64,000 nt of DNA from an uncultured Bacteroidales bacterium (GTDB taxonomy: Bacteria; Bacteroidota; Bacteroidia; Bacteroidales; Muribaculaceae). Each line of letters begins with the position of its first letter. Positions within the stretch are counted from its first letter, which is position 1. Of this stretch, positions 17,123 through 24,582 are shown piece after piece. Below the pieces are notes generated by a model, which was not told the origin of the DNA, did not search any database, and saw only the letters and a program-made list of their open reading frames with translations. Location of the stretch: contig CASENC010000014.1 in NCBI GenBank assembly GCA_949289215.1, positions 1 through 64,000 on the forward strand, in the 5' to 3' direction. The position numbers were made by a program, and so were the translations under genes.

Positions 17123-17405
17123 CAAATATGTTCCCCATCCCATGGATACTGGGGATGTGCAGTTGCCTCAGGAGATTGCTTCGCTTGCCGAACTCATGGC
17201 TCGCAACGTGCATGAAGTGTGGGCTGCCTCGCGCATGAGTCAAGGTTGGACTTATGGCTCGCAACGCAACGATGAGTTGAAGACGCACCCCTGCCTTGTT
17301 CCCTATGACGAACTTCCTGAAGAAGAAAAAGATTACGACCGCAACACCGCCCTAAGCACACTGAAGTTAATCACCCGATTAGGGTTCAAAATAATCAGGA
17401 GTTAG
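17112..17405 (+). CDS. RyR-domain protein
   Basis: A 97-residue protein that is essentially a single RyR domain (PF02026 type), the repeat first seen in ryanodine receptors and present in some bacteria and phages. Visible signatures are YVPHPMDTGDVQLPQEI, NVHEVWAASRMSQGW, TYGSQRND, HPCLVPYDELPEEEKDYDR and TLKLITRLGFKII. It has no signal peptide or membrane helix. The start lies inside the preceding membrane-protein gene, so the two are translationally coupled and probably form one complex. Comparative-genomic surveys have linked bacterial RyR domains to nucleotide-based signalling or conflict systems, but no biochemical role is assigned here. Confidence 0.9.
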   Translation: MKNDKYVPHPMDTGDVQLPQEIASLAELMARNVHEVWAASRMSQGWTYGSQRNDELKTHPCLVPYDELPEEEKDYDRNTALSTLKLITRLGFKIIRS

Positions 17406-17432
17406 AAATAATTTCTTAATTCCTAACTCCTG
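17396..17432. terminator. Hairpin between the convergent RyR and copA genes
   Basis: CAGGAGTTAG (17396-17405) pairs perfectly with CTAACTCCTG (17423-17432) around a 17-nt AT-rich loop. The stem overlaps the stop codon of the RyR gene. A T run at 17441-17446 follows on the plus strand. Confidence 0.65.
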
Positions 17433-17444
17433 TCTTACTGTTTT

Positions 17445-19901
17445 TTAGTCGTTGAGAAGCTTGTAACCGGCTTCTTCTATGGCTTTGCGCAGGGTGTCGA
17501 ACGGGACTTCGCCATCGGTAAATTTCACGTGAGCTACCGGCGGTTCAAGGGTTACCGTGGCTTCTACGCCGGGAATGGCGTTCAAGGCCTTTTCGGCGTG
17601 CATACGGCAGTGGTTGCACATCATTCCTTCGATTTTGTATTCTTTCTCCATTGTTTTGTTGGTTTTTGTTGTTGTATGATTGATAATATTCTTGGCTTTA
17701 AGTCGCAGGCTGTTTGAAACCACGCTCACGCTGCTCATGGCCATTGCCAGTCCGGCTATCATGGGATTGAGCAGGAAGCCGCACACCGGGTAAAGCACCC
17801 CGGCAGCGACAGGTATGCCTATGGTATTATAGATGAATGCCCAAAACAAATTTTGGCGTATGGTGCGAACCGTGAGTTTTGATAGCGTGATGGTTTCAGG
17901 TATTTTCAGCAAGTCGGACGACAGGATGGTTATGTGTGCCACGTCCATTGCGATGTCGCTACCTTGCCCCATTGCGATACTCAAATCGGCTTGTGCCAAT
18001 GCCGCACTGTCGTTTATCCCGTCACCCACCATTGCCACGCGGTGTCCGGCCTGTTGTAACTGCTTTACGAAATCGGCTTTCCCGCTGGGGCGCACCTCGG
18101 CCTTGTAATGCCTTATACCTGCCTGCCGGGCTATATATTGTGCAGTCGCGTCATTGTCGCCGGTGAGCATATATACCTCAATCCCTGCATTTTGCAGTGC
18201 TTTGACGGCCTCGGTTGAAGATGGCTTTATGCGGTCGGTGATGGCTATAACGGCAAGCAAATGTTTTTCATCGGCGAAGTATATCACTGTTTTGGCTTCA
18301 CCGTTCCATTTATCTGCATCAGCCATTAGGGCAGAGTCACAGTTAATGCCGTTTTCGATTATCATTTGTCTGTTTCCGGCAAAATAAGCTTTTCCATCGC
18401 ACCGTCCGGTCACGCCTTTCCCGGTAATGCTTTTGAAGTCGCAGATAGCCGGCACAGTCAATGGGCAACTAAAATGTGCCGTTATCGCATCGGCGAGCGG
18501 ATGTTCCGACATTTGCTCAATTGCGTGCAGTATAGGTGTTGCCGAATTGTCGTCGTGCAGCCACGCAGAATCGGTAACTCGGGGGCATCCTTCGGTGATA
18601 GTTCCTGTCTTGTCGAGCAGCACGGTATTGATTTTTCCGGCAATTTCAAGGCTTTCGGCATCCTTTATAAGTATGCCGTTTTCCGCACCTTTGCCTATCC
18701 CCACCATTATTGCCGTGGGGGTGGCAAGGCCCAGTGCGCACGGGCATGCAATAATAAGCACTGTGACGAGAGCAAGCAATCCGTGTGAGAAGCCATCGGC
18801 CGGGTCAAGGAATAGCCACAGCAGGAATGTAATGACGGCTATCGACATTACCACTGGAACAAAGACAGCGGCAATGCGATCGACCAGTTTCTGCACCGGA
18901 GCCTTGCTCCCTTGTGCATCTTGCACCATGCGTATGATTTGTGCCAGCACCGTGCCTTCTCCCACTTTCTGTGCCGAAAAACGGAAACTGCCACGCTGGT
19001 TGATTGTCCCGGCATATACGTGTGCCCCCGGTTTTTTAGCTACCGGTATAGGTTCACCGCTGAGCATACTTTCGTCAACATTCGATTCTCCATCGGTGAC
19101 AATGCCGTCAACGGCAATGCGTTCTCCCGGTTTTACCATTATTATGTCGCCAATTGCAATGCTTTCTATGTCAACTGTTTCTGCGTTTCCGTCGGGAGCT
19201 ATTCGTGTTACAGTGTTTGGACGTAATCCCATCAATTTCTTTATCGCCGTTGAAGTTTGCCCCTTGGCACGTTCTTCAAGCAACCGTCCGAGCAGGATAA
19301 AGGCAATGATAACACTCGAAGCCTCGAAATAGACGTGAGGCTCGATGCCGTGTCGCGTCCAAAATTCGGGGAACAGCAGGTTGAACACGCTGAACAGGTA
19401 GGCAATGCCGGTGCTGTTTGCCACAAGTGTGTCCATGTTGGCCGAACGGTGCCGCAATTGTTTCCACGCGTTTACGAAAAAGTCGCTGCCGAGCCAAAAC
19501 ACAACCGGTGTGGCAAGTATCCAGCTTACCCATCCGGCCCACGGCTCGTGCATCACTGTCATTCCTATCACAGCTACAGGCAGTGCCAGCACTATGGCCC
19601 ATGTGGCGCGGAATTTGAGCCGTGCCATATGCTTGTTGTGTGCTTTTTCGGCCTCATCTTCCATTAGTTTGCCCGTTTCGGTTATCAAGCCATATCCTTC
19701 GGCTTCGAGAGCCTGTTTCATGGCCTCGGGGCTTATTTGTGCAGGATTATATTCAACCGATATTGTTGCTGCGGCAAAGTTCACAGCCGCGGCGGCAACT
19801 CCCGGTTGTCGTGCTATGGTCTTCTCGACACGTGTGGCGCAAGCTGCACAACTCATGCCTGTAACCGGGAAATTTTGTCGTGTAATCTCGTTTTTCCCCA
19901 T
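17445..19901 (-). CDS. copA: Copper-exporting P1B-type ATPase with C-terminal CopZ-like domain
   Basis: An inner-membrane ATPase pumping Cu+ out of the cytosol. The chosen start at 19901 (MGKNEI) gives 818 residues and lies about 14 nt after the inferred transcription start. It has an N-terminal metal-binding domain with GMSCAAC, the transmembrane metal site ACPCALGLATPTA, phosphorylation motif DKTGT, the SEHPLA motif and the hinge GDGINDSAAL. After the last helix a short Asn/Thr/Lys-rich linker leads to a second metal-binding domain, YKIEGMMCNHCRMHAEKAL, filling the final 68 residues. An internal ATG at 17651 could also produce this domain as a free chaperone. The gene is divergent from the lipoprotein at 20099. 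Confidence 0.93.
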   Translation of the reverse strand: MGKNEITRQNFPVTGMSCAACATRVEKTIARQPGVAAAAVNFAAATISVEYNPAQISPEAMKQALEAEGYGLITETGKLMEDEAEKAHNKHMARLKFRATWAIVLALPVAVIGMTVMHEPWAGWVSWILATPVVFWLGSDFFVNAWKQLRHRSANMDTLVANSTGIAYLFSVFNLLFPEFWTRHGIEPHVYFEASSVIIAFILLGRLLEERAKGQTSTAIKKLMGLRPNTVTRIAPDGNAETVDIESIAIGDIIMVKPGERIAVDGIVTDGESNVDESMLSGEPIPVAKKPGAHVYAGTINQRGSFRFSAQKVGEGTVLAQIIRMVQDAQGSKAPVQKLVDRIAAVFVPVVMSIAVITFLLWLFLDPADGFSHGLLALVTVLIIACPCALGLATPTAIMVGIGKGAENGILIKDAESLEIAGKINTVLLDKTGTITEGCPRVTDSAWLHDDNSATPILHAIEQMSEHPLADAITAHFSCPLTVPAICDFKSITGKGVTGRCDGKAYFAGNRQMIIENGINCDSALMADADKWNGEAKTVIYFADEKHLLAVIAITDRIKPSSTEAVKALQNAGIEVYMLTGDNDATAQYIARQAGIRHYKAEVRPSGKADFVKQLQQAGHRVAMVGDGINDSAALAQADLSIAMGQGSDIAMDVAHITILSSDLLKIPETITLSKLTVRTIRQNLFWAFIYNTIGIPVAAGVLYPVCGFLLNPMIAGLAMAMSSVSVVSNSLRLKAKNIINHTTTKTNKTMEKEYKIEGMMCNHCRMHAEKALNAIPGVEATVTLEPPVAHVKFTDGEVPFDTLRKAIEEAGYKLLND

Positions 19902-19921
19902 TTTTTTGATTTCTCGATATG

Positions 19922-19929
19922 CAAAGATA
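19922..19929 (-). promoter_or_regulatory. copA: Predicted -7 element of copA
   Basis: The minus strand reads TATCTTTG, matching TAnnTTTG, about 21 bases before the chosen copA start. No TTTG box at 19-21 bp spacing is seen; copper-responsive promoters often need an activator, which could explain this. Confidence 0.5.
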
Positions 19930-20008
19930 ACAATTTTGCGCATGCAACAGTATTGCAAATTCGCATCGGTGCAAAATGGGTAAAATGTGGTAAAAACAGG
20001 TGAAATGT

Positions 20009-20039
20009 TTTGTATTGAACCGGGTGTGCATTATCTTTG
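20009..20039 (+). promoter_or_regulatory. Promoter of the lipoprotein / GT90 operon
   Basis: TTTG (20009-20012), a 19-bp spacer and TATCTTTG (20032-20039) form a consensus Bacteroidota promoter. The roughly 55-nt leader contains CTCCC/GGGAG-like complementarity around 20050-20066 of unknown meaning. Confidence 0.75.
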
Positions 20040-20098
20040 TAATTCAGTGCTCCCTATATGGGGGAGATGTAAAAGTGCACATATAAAGGATAAAAGAG

Positions 20099-20740
20099 AT
20101 GAAACTGTTGAAATTATTGCCAATGATTGCCATTGTGGCCATGATGGCCGTGTCGTGTAGCAACGATGAAGATACTCCTGCTCCAACTACATATCAATTA
20201 AGGGCTGCCGATGGGCGTACTATAACCGTCACCACTGCCGTGCAGCAATATGCCGATGAGGGTGACTTCATTAATATGCTTAAACAACAGGCCGGAGAAA
20301 TGACCTTACCCACGCGCAGCGGTGAAAATACCGATGTGAATGCCGAGCGCAAGATTGTCGCCGGATATGACGAAGAGCCGTTTTTGATAAACGATGAGGT
20401 GTGGCAACAAGTGCGCCTTGGCAGTTGGTGCGCACGTTACGGGCTTGTCTCGGGCGACACTTATCTGCTTAATTTCAAGCGTGTGACAAAGTATATACCA
20501 TGTGCATATAACGAGCAAGTGGTGACCGATGCGTATTTGCCAACCGATAGAAATATGGGTTTTAACAGCAACGGCGTGGGTTATGTGATAGATAATTCCA
20601 ATAACGACAGCGGAAAGTATTATGCCTACACGCTTGTTGCTGTGATAGGGTATGATGCCGATGGCAAAGTGGTAAACAAGCATTATCCATGCGAACTTGC
20701 CGACTTGCAGTGGAAATATATAGTGCTGCAAATGGAGTAA
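20099..20740 (+). CDS. Putative lipoprotein of unknown function
   Basis: A 213-residue protein with a lipoprotein signal peptide: positively charged start MKLLK, a hydrophobic stretch and a cysteine near residue 20 in MAVSCSNDED. The acidic residues after the cysteine resemble the export signal of Bacteroidota surface lipoproteins. The rest is a soluble domain rich in Tyr, Asn and Asp with a basic-acidic mix; I recognise no family. It has its own strong promoter and is 20 bp upstream of the GT90-like gene, so the two are probably co-transcribed. Confidence 0.75.
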   Translation: MKLLKLLPMIAIVAMMAVSCSNDEDTPAPTTYQLRAADGRTITVTTAVQQYADEGDFINMLKQQAGEMTLPTRSGENTDVNAERKIVAGYDEEPFLINDEVWQQVRLGSWCARYGLVSGDTYLLNFKRVTKYIPCAYNEQVVTDAYLPTDRNMGFNSNGVGYVIDNSNNDSGKYYAYTLVAVIGYDADGKVVNKHYPCELADLQWKYIVLQME

Positions 20741-20760
20741 CCTGTGCCGACCTGAATTGT

Positions 20761-21759
20761 ATGTTAGACAAGTTGCTATACACATTCAATAGCGGCAAAA
20801 ACAATAAGTTCATGTATTATGCAAGGGCTTATTGCCGCAAATATTTTTTCCCCGACGCAGTGTGCCGGCACAGGTTACGTGATGAACTCGAAAGCATAGC
20901 CCGACGTTCTGATCATGATTACATAATGAGCCGTGTGGACTATTATTGCGGCATCAAGCCGGGCGATTTCACGGGAACGGAACCGTGGCACAAGGAATTA
21001 TACCCATTGGGCGAGTGCCCCAAGTGCAACAAGGTGTACCGTTTCGACACGCTCGAATACCGCCGGTACTTTCCCAAGCGGCTTTTATGGCACTTGCTGC
21101 CCGGCGACATCACATATGTGCCGCAAGTGCCGTCGATAGTGAAAAGCCGTCCGTTGGCTGGCGATGTGCGAATGTCGGTGCTGTTCAAGATGGACAAGGT
21201 GAGGCATTTCATCTTTGTCAACGACCGCAAGTCATTTGCCGAGAAGCAAGACCGCGTGGTGTTCCGTGGAAAGATAGGCGGGCGCGACAACCGCAAAGCC
21301 CGCCGTTACGAGTTCATGACGAAGTTTTGGGGCAACCCGTTGTTCGATCTCGGGGAAATTCGCGGGCGCGACTACAATCCCGAATGGGAAACCGAAAAAA
21401 TGACAATATCGCAGCATCTCGATTACAAGTTCATAATGGCACTTGAAGGGAACGACGTGGCGAGCAACCTGAAGTGGGTGATGTCGTCAAATTCGCTTGC
21501 GGTGATGACGCCGCCCACGTGCGAGTCGTGGTTCATGGAAGGGAGGCTCATACCCGACTACCATTATGTGGCCGTTAAGCCCGATTACAGCGATGTGGAG
21601 GAGCGTGTGGCATATTACATTGCCAATCCCGACAAGGCGCAGGCCATCATCGGCCATGCCCATGAGTGGGTGGCGCAGTTCCGCGACCGCAGGCGCGAGC
21701 ACCTTATCTTGCTTGCCGTGATGGATCGCTACCTGAGGGCTGTGAATGGTGATTTCTAA
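20761..21759 (+). CDS. GT90/CAP10-like glycosyltransferase (LpsA type)
   Basis: A 332-residue cytosolic protein of the glycosyltransferase 90 (LPS-modifying, CAP10-like) type. The conserved C-terminal block DYKFIMALEGNDVASNLKW is followed by NSLAVMTPPTCESWFMEG and a RLIPDYHYVAVKPDYSDV segment, as in that family. A CPKC motif near residue 90 is unusual and could bind metal. Members add sugars, often xylose or glucose, to lipopolysaccharide or capsule. The start at 20761 (MLDKLL) is preferred because the longer frame begins inside the lipoprotein gene. Followed by a perfect inverted repeat before the Fur-family gene. Confidence 0.82.
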   Translation: MLDKLLYTFNSGKNNKFMYYARAYCRKYFFPDAVCRHRLRDELESIARRSDHDYIMSRVDYYCGIKPGDFTGTEPWHKELYPLGECPKCNKVYRFDTLEYRRYFPKRLLWHLLPGDITYVPQVPSIVKSRPLAGDVRMSVLFKMDKVRHFIFVNDRKSFAEKQDRVVFRGKIGGRDNRKARRYEFMTKFWGNPLFDLGEIRGRDYNPEWETEKMTISQHLDYKFIMALEGNDVASNLKWVMSSNSLAVMTPPTCESWFMEGRLIPDYHYVAVKPDYSDVEERVAYYIANPDKAQAIIGHAHEWVAQFRDRRREHLILLAVMDRYLRAVNGDF

Positions 21760-21777
21760 CGCAATTATATTGTCCCA

Positions 21778-21806
21778 ATTAGTCTAATTGGTCCAATTAG
21801 ACTAAT
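21778..21806. other. Perfect 14-bp inverted repeat upstream of the Fur-family gene
   Basis: ATTAGTCTAATTGG and CCAATTAGACTAAT flank a single T, giving a perfect AT-rich palindrome 19 bp after the GT90 stop and about 40 bp before the -33 box of the regulator. It could terminate the upstream gene, although no T run follows, or serve as an operator. Confidence 0.5.
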
Positions 21807-21844
21807 AAAAGGGATAATTTTTTCTGAAAAATTTTGCTTGAAAT

Positions 21845-21875
21845 TTTGGTGGGAAATAAAATTGTTGTAATTTTG
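21845..21875 (+). promoter_or_regulatory. Promoter of the Fur-family / rubrerythrin operon
   Basis: TTTG (21845-21848), a 19-bp spacer and TAATTTTG (21868-21875) fit the Bacteroidota consensus. The start codon is about 31 bases after the -7 box. Confidence 0.7.
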
Positions 21876-21906
21876 TAACGATTTCAAATTTATAATAATT
21901 TTGAAT

Positions 21907-22323
21907 ATGGATTTTGTACTAGAGCATCTGAAAAAGCATGGTATCAAGCCGTCGGTGCAACGTGTGGCAATAATGCGTTACCTTATGGAGCACTGTACGC
22001 ACCCCACGGTTGATGCCATATATTGCGACCTGCAATCACAGATGCCCACGCTGTCGAGGACAACGGTTTACAACACCTTGTCGCTGCTTGAAGAACGCGA
22101 TGCGCTCTCGGTATTGACAATCGACAGTCGCAATATCCATTACGATGGTGATACACGGCCTCACGCACATTTCCTTTGCCGCCGGTGCAAGCAAATATTT
22201 GATGTGCCCATGCCGCAAGGCAGTGCCGATGAAGTACCGGCAACACCGGCAGGCTTCAAGGTCGAGCATACACACTTGTATTACGATGGGCTTTGTGACA
22301 GGTGTAGGGCCGATGAGAACTGA
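21907..22323 (+). CDS. Fur/PerR-family transcriptional regulator
   Basis: A 138-residue metal-dependent regulator. The N-terminal winged helix includes KPSVQRVAIMRYLMEH, LSRTTVYNTLSLLEERDAL is the recognition-helix region, and the C-terminal dimerisation part has HAHFLCRRCKQIFDV and CDRC, two CxxC pairs for a structural zinc site. The start at 21907 (MDFVL) is the first ATG after the promoter. The rubrerythrin gene lies 50 bp downstream on the same strand, so a PerR-like role in peroxide defence is more likely than iron control. Sensor residues cannot be assigned with certainty. Confidence 0.9.
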   Translation: MDFVLEHLKKHGIKPSVQRVAIMRYLMEHCTHPTVDAIYCDLQSQMPTLSRTTVYNTLSLLEERDALSVLTIDSRNIHYDGDTRPHAHFLCRRCKQIFDVPMPQGSADEVPATPAGFKVEHTHLYYDGLCDRCRADEN

Positions 22324-22373
22324 AAACGAGATAGTTAAAGATATAAGTTTACAATTTAAAAAATTACACTACT

Positions 22374-22925
22374 ATGGCAAAGAAATTTATCTGCACAGTT
22401 TGCGGTTATGTTTATGAAGGTGAAGAAGCTCCGGCTAAATGCCCGCAATGCGGCGTTCCTGCAAGCAAGTTCAAGGAAGTTGACGAAAGCGAAGAAGTAA
22501 CCTTCGTTCAAGAGCACGTAATCGGCGTAGCCAAGGGTTGCGACGAAGAGATGATTAAGGACCTTAATGCTCACTTCAACGGTGAATGTACCGAAGTTGG
22601 TATGTACCTTGCAATGTCGCGCCAGGCCGACCGCGAAGGTTATCCCGAAATTGCCGAGGCTTTCAAGCGTTATGCTTGGGAAGAGGCTGAACACGCTGCC
22701 AAGTTTGCCGAATTGCTCGGCGACGTGGTATGGGATACCAAGACCAACGTTTACAAGCGTATGCTTGCCGAGGCCGGTGCCAATGCCGACAAGTTCCGCA
22801 TTGCAAAGCGTGCAAAGGAACTCAACCTTGATGCCATCCACGACACAGTTCACGAAATGGCCAAGGATGAGGCTCGCCACGGCAAGGGCTTTGAAGGCCT
22901 TTACAACCGTTACTTCAAGAAGTAA
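22374..22925 (+). CDS. rbr: Rubrerythrin with N-terminal rubredoxin domain
   Basis: A 183-residue non-haem diiron peroxidase that detoxifies hydrogen peroxide in anaerobes. The rubredoxin-like iron site comes first: [21 protein letters not shown] at residues 7-27 holds four cysteines. A ferritin-like helical domain follows with EAEHAAKF and DEARHGKGF. Rubredoxin at the N-terminus, the reverse of classical rubrerythrin, matches the reverse-rubrerythrin type. It is 50 bp after the Fur-family gene; a TAAGTTTAC at 22344-22352 could be a weak promoter of its own. A hairpin follows the stop. Confidence 0.95.
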   Translation: MAKKFICTVCGYVYEGEEAPAKCPQCGVPASKFKEVDESEEVTFVQEHVIGVAKGCDEEMIKDLNAHFNGECTEVGMYLAMSRQADREGYPEIAEAFKRYAWEEAEHAAKFAELLGDVVWDTKTNVYKRMLAEAGANADKFRIAKRAKELNLDAIHDTVHEMAKDEARHGKGFEGLYNRYFKK

Positions 22926-22948
22926 GATATAAAAAGGCAGAACAATTA

Positions 22949-22988
22949 AATGGGCAGTTCCCGGAATTTTTTTCGGAGACTGCCCATT
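22949..22988. terminator. Bidirectional terminator between rbr and the BACON gene
   Basis: AATGGGCAGT (22949-22958) pairs with ACTGCCCATT (22979-22988), with an inner TCC/GGA stretch, followed by TTGTTT on the plus strand and AATTGTTC on the minus. It separates convergent transcription units. Confidence 0.75.
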
Positions 22989-23021
22989 TTGTTTATGGTG
23001 GGGATAAAATGTATGTGGCAA

Positions 23022-24575
23022 TTACCAGCCCGAAGTGAACGTGAATGTGTTGTTATTGTTTCGGGTGAGCTGGTTGTCGTTGTCGTCATAAATTACCACG
23101 TCGAACGAGAGTGTGCCGTTGAAACCCGGCGCCATGTTGAGTGACGTGTACGGCAGGAATAGCGTCCATGTGCAGATGCTCGATTCATACGACATATAAT
23201 CGTCTTCGCTCACGTGTACCTGTCCGCCATAGCCGTTGTTGAGCTGGGTCACATTGTCGGCATAGTAGAACCATGCGGTTGCCGTCACCTTGCGGCTGAG
23301 CATATTGTCAACCTGGAATTTCAGGTGTATTTTCATACCTTTTTGGTAGCCTACAAACACGTTGTGGTCAACAGTGATGCTCTGGATTTCGGCAGCGGGG
23401 CCACCGCCATCTTGCTCTATATTGATGCGCACTTCCTCGTCGCCGCAAGTGATTTTCATCCAGTCGCTGCGTGACGATGACGATGTATTTGGTTCGCAAT
23501 ACAGGGTGAACGATGTGTTGGATATGCTTGTTACGGTGCAGAATGAAGGCACTCCCCAGGTGTCCACGTCGTCACCATCGGTCGAGATGGTGAATGTGCG
23601 CGAACCGCCATCAGAATCGAATGAGACGTCAACCGACGATGAATACCCGTCCACTCGCAGGTAGGTGGCACCGCGAGAATATATATAGGCATATCCTGAA
23701 TATGCCTTGCTGCCATCAATCCAAATTTCATAGGTGTAGGTGCCGGCCGGATAAAGGCTTTGGTCGTTGTTGCCCCATCCTCCCAAGTAGGCCGTGTTGC
23801 CGGAGCCCGGTTTGAAGGTTACATCGCGCTGGCGAGTGTAGCCCGAAGGCGAACTGCTGCCGGTGTCTAATGTTCCGTCGGGTTTGTAAATTTTGATTTT
23901 CACCGTTTTCTCTACTTCCGATGCCGGGCCGTTGTAGGTTATTTTTGCCGACAGGTATCTCATGTCGGCAGAGTAGAGGGTGGAGCCATAGCTGTTAAGG
24001 TAATCACCGTCATAATTGGTGTTGGCAAACTCGATGCCGGTGATTTCAAGCCGGGCTTGGCGACCGGCCGCCTGCGAGACGTTGACGCGCACTGTGTGGC
24101 CGCCTGCGTTGACGTTGAACCAGTCGTCGCGTCCCGACGAGTAACCATTGGCATCACACACGATGGTTATCGACGATGATGAAATACTCCTCACCGTAAT
24201 CCATGATGGCAGTGCCGTGGCAGTTGGGGTGCCTTGATTGGTAGATATCGACAAGGTGCGAGTACCGCCCGAGCCGGGGAAGCTGATTGAAGTGGAGCTG
24301 CTGTTGCCGTTGACGGTGAGGCGTGGCGACAATTCGTTGATGCGGTTGTCGCACTTGCGTACACCCTCGTTGATGGCGGCCAGGTGCTCGGCCTCCACAT
24401 AACCCACGTCAAACTTGGCCGACTGGAACTTCTTCTTGGCAGCCTGGTATTGTGCCACGGTCGAAGCCTGTTGGTACATGGCTTGGGCCTCGTTCAGGGT
24501 TTTGTTGATACCTGCAAGGCACTCGATGGTGCATAGCACCATTATAAGCAGGAATGAGGTAATGCGTTGCTTCAT
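23022..24575 (-). CDS. Secreted protein with two BACON domains, last gene of the kinase/motor operon
   Basis: A 517-residue exported protein. Residues 1-21 are a signal peptide (MKQRITSFLLIMVLCTIECLA) without a lipobox. A helical segment, about 22-80, has the spacing of Bacteroidales repeat proteins (AKKKFQSAKFD, then KCDNRI). Two BACON-type modules follow, each pairing a strand start with the SDW/RDDWF...VNVSQ pattern (about 85-170 and 305-385), separated and followed by beta-rich segments. BACON domains are usually carbohydrate- or mucin-associated in Bacteroidota. It is seven bases downstream of a kinase gene and is the ninth gene of the operon. No catalytic motif is evident. Confidence 0.85.
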   Translation of the reverse strand: MKQRITSFLLIMVLCTIECLAGINKTLNEAQAMYQQASTVAQYQAAKKKFQSAKFDVGYVEAEHLAAINEGVRKCDNRINELSPRLTVNGNSSSTSISFPGSGGTRTLSISTNQGTPTATALPSWITVRSISSSSITIVCDANGYSSGRDDWFNVNAGGHTVRVNVSQAAGRQARLEITGIEFANTNYDGDYLNSYGSTLYSADMRYLSAKITYNGPASEVEKTVKIKIYKPDGTLDTGSSSPSGYTRQRDVTFKPGSGNTAYLGGWGNNDQSLYPAGTYTYEIWIDGSKAYSGYAYIYSRGATYLRVDGYSSSVDVSFDSDGGSRTFTISTDGDDVDTWGVPSFCTVTSISNTSFTLYCEPNTSSSSRSDWMKITCGDEEVRINIEQDGGGPAAEIQSITVDHNVFVGYQKGMKIHLKFQVDNMLSRKVTATAWFYYADNVTQLNNGYGGQVHVSEDDYMSYESSICTWTLFLPYTSLNMAPGFNGTLSFDVVIYDDNDNQLTRNNNNTFTFTSGW

Positions 24576-24582
24576 ATCATTG

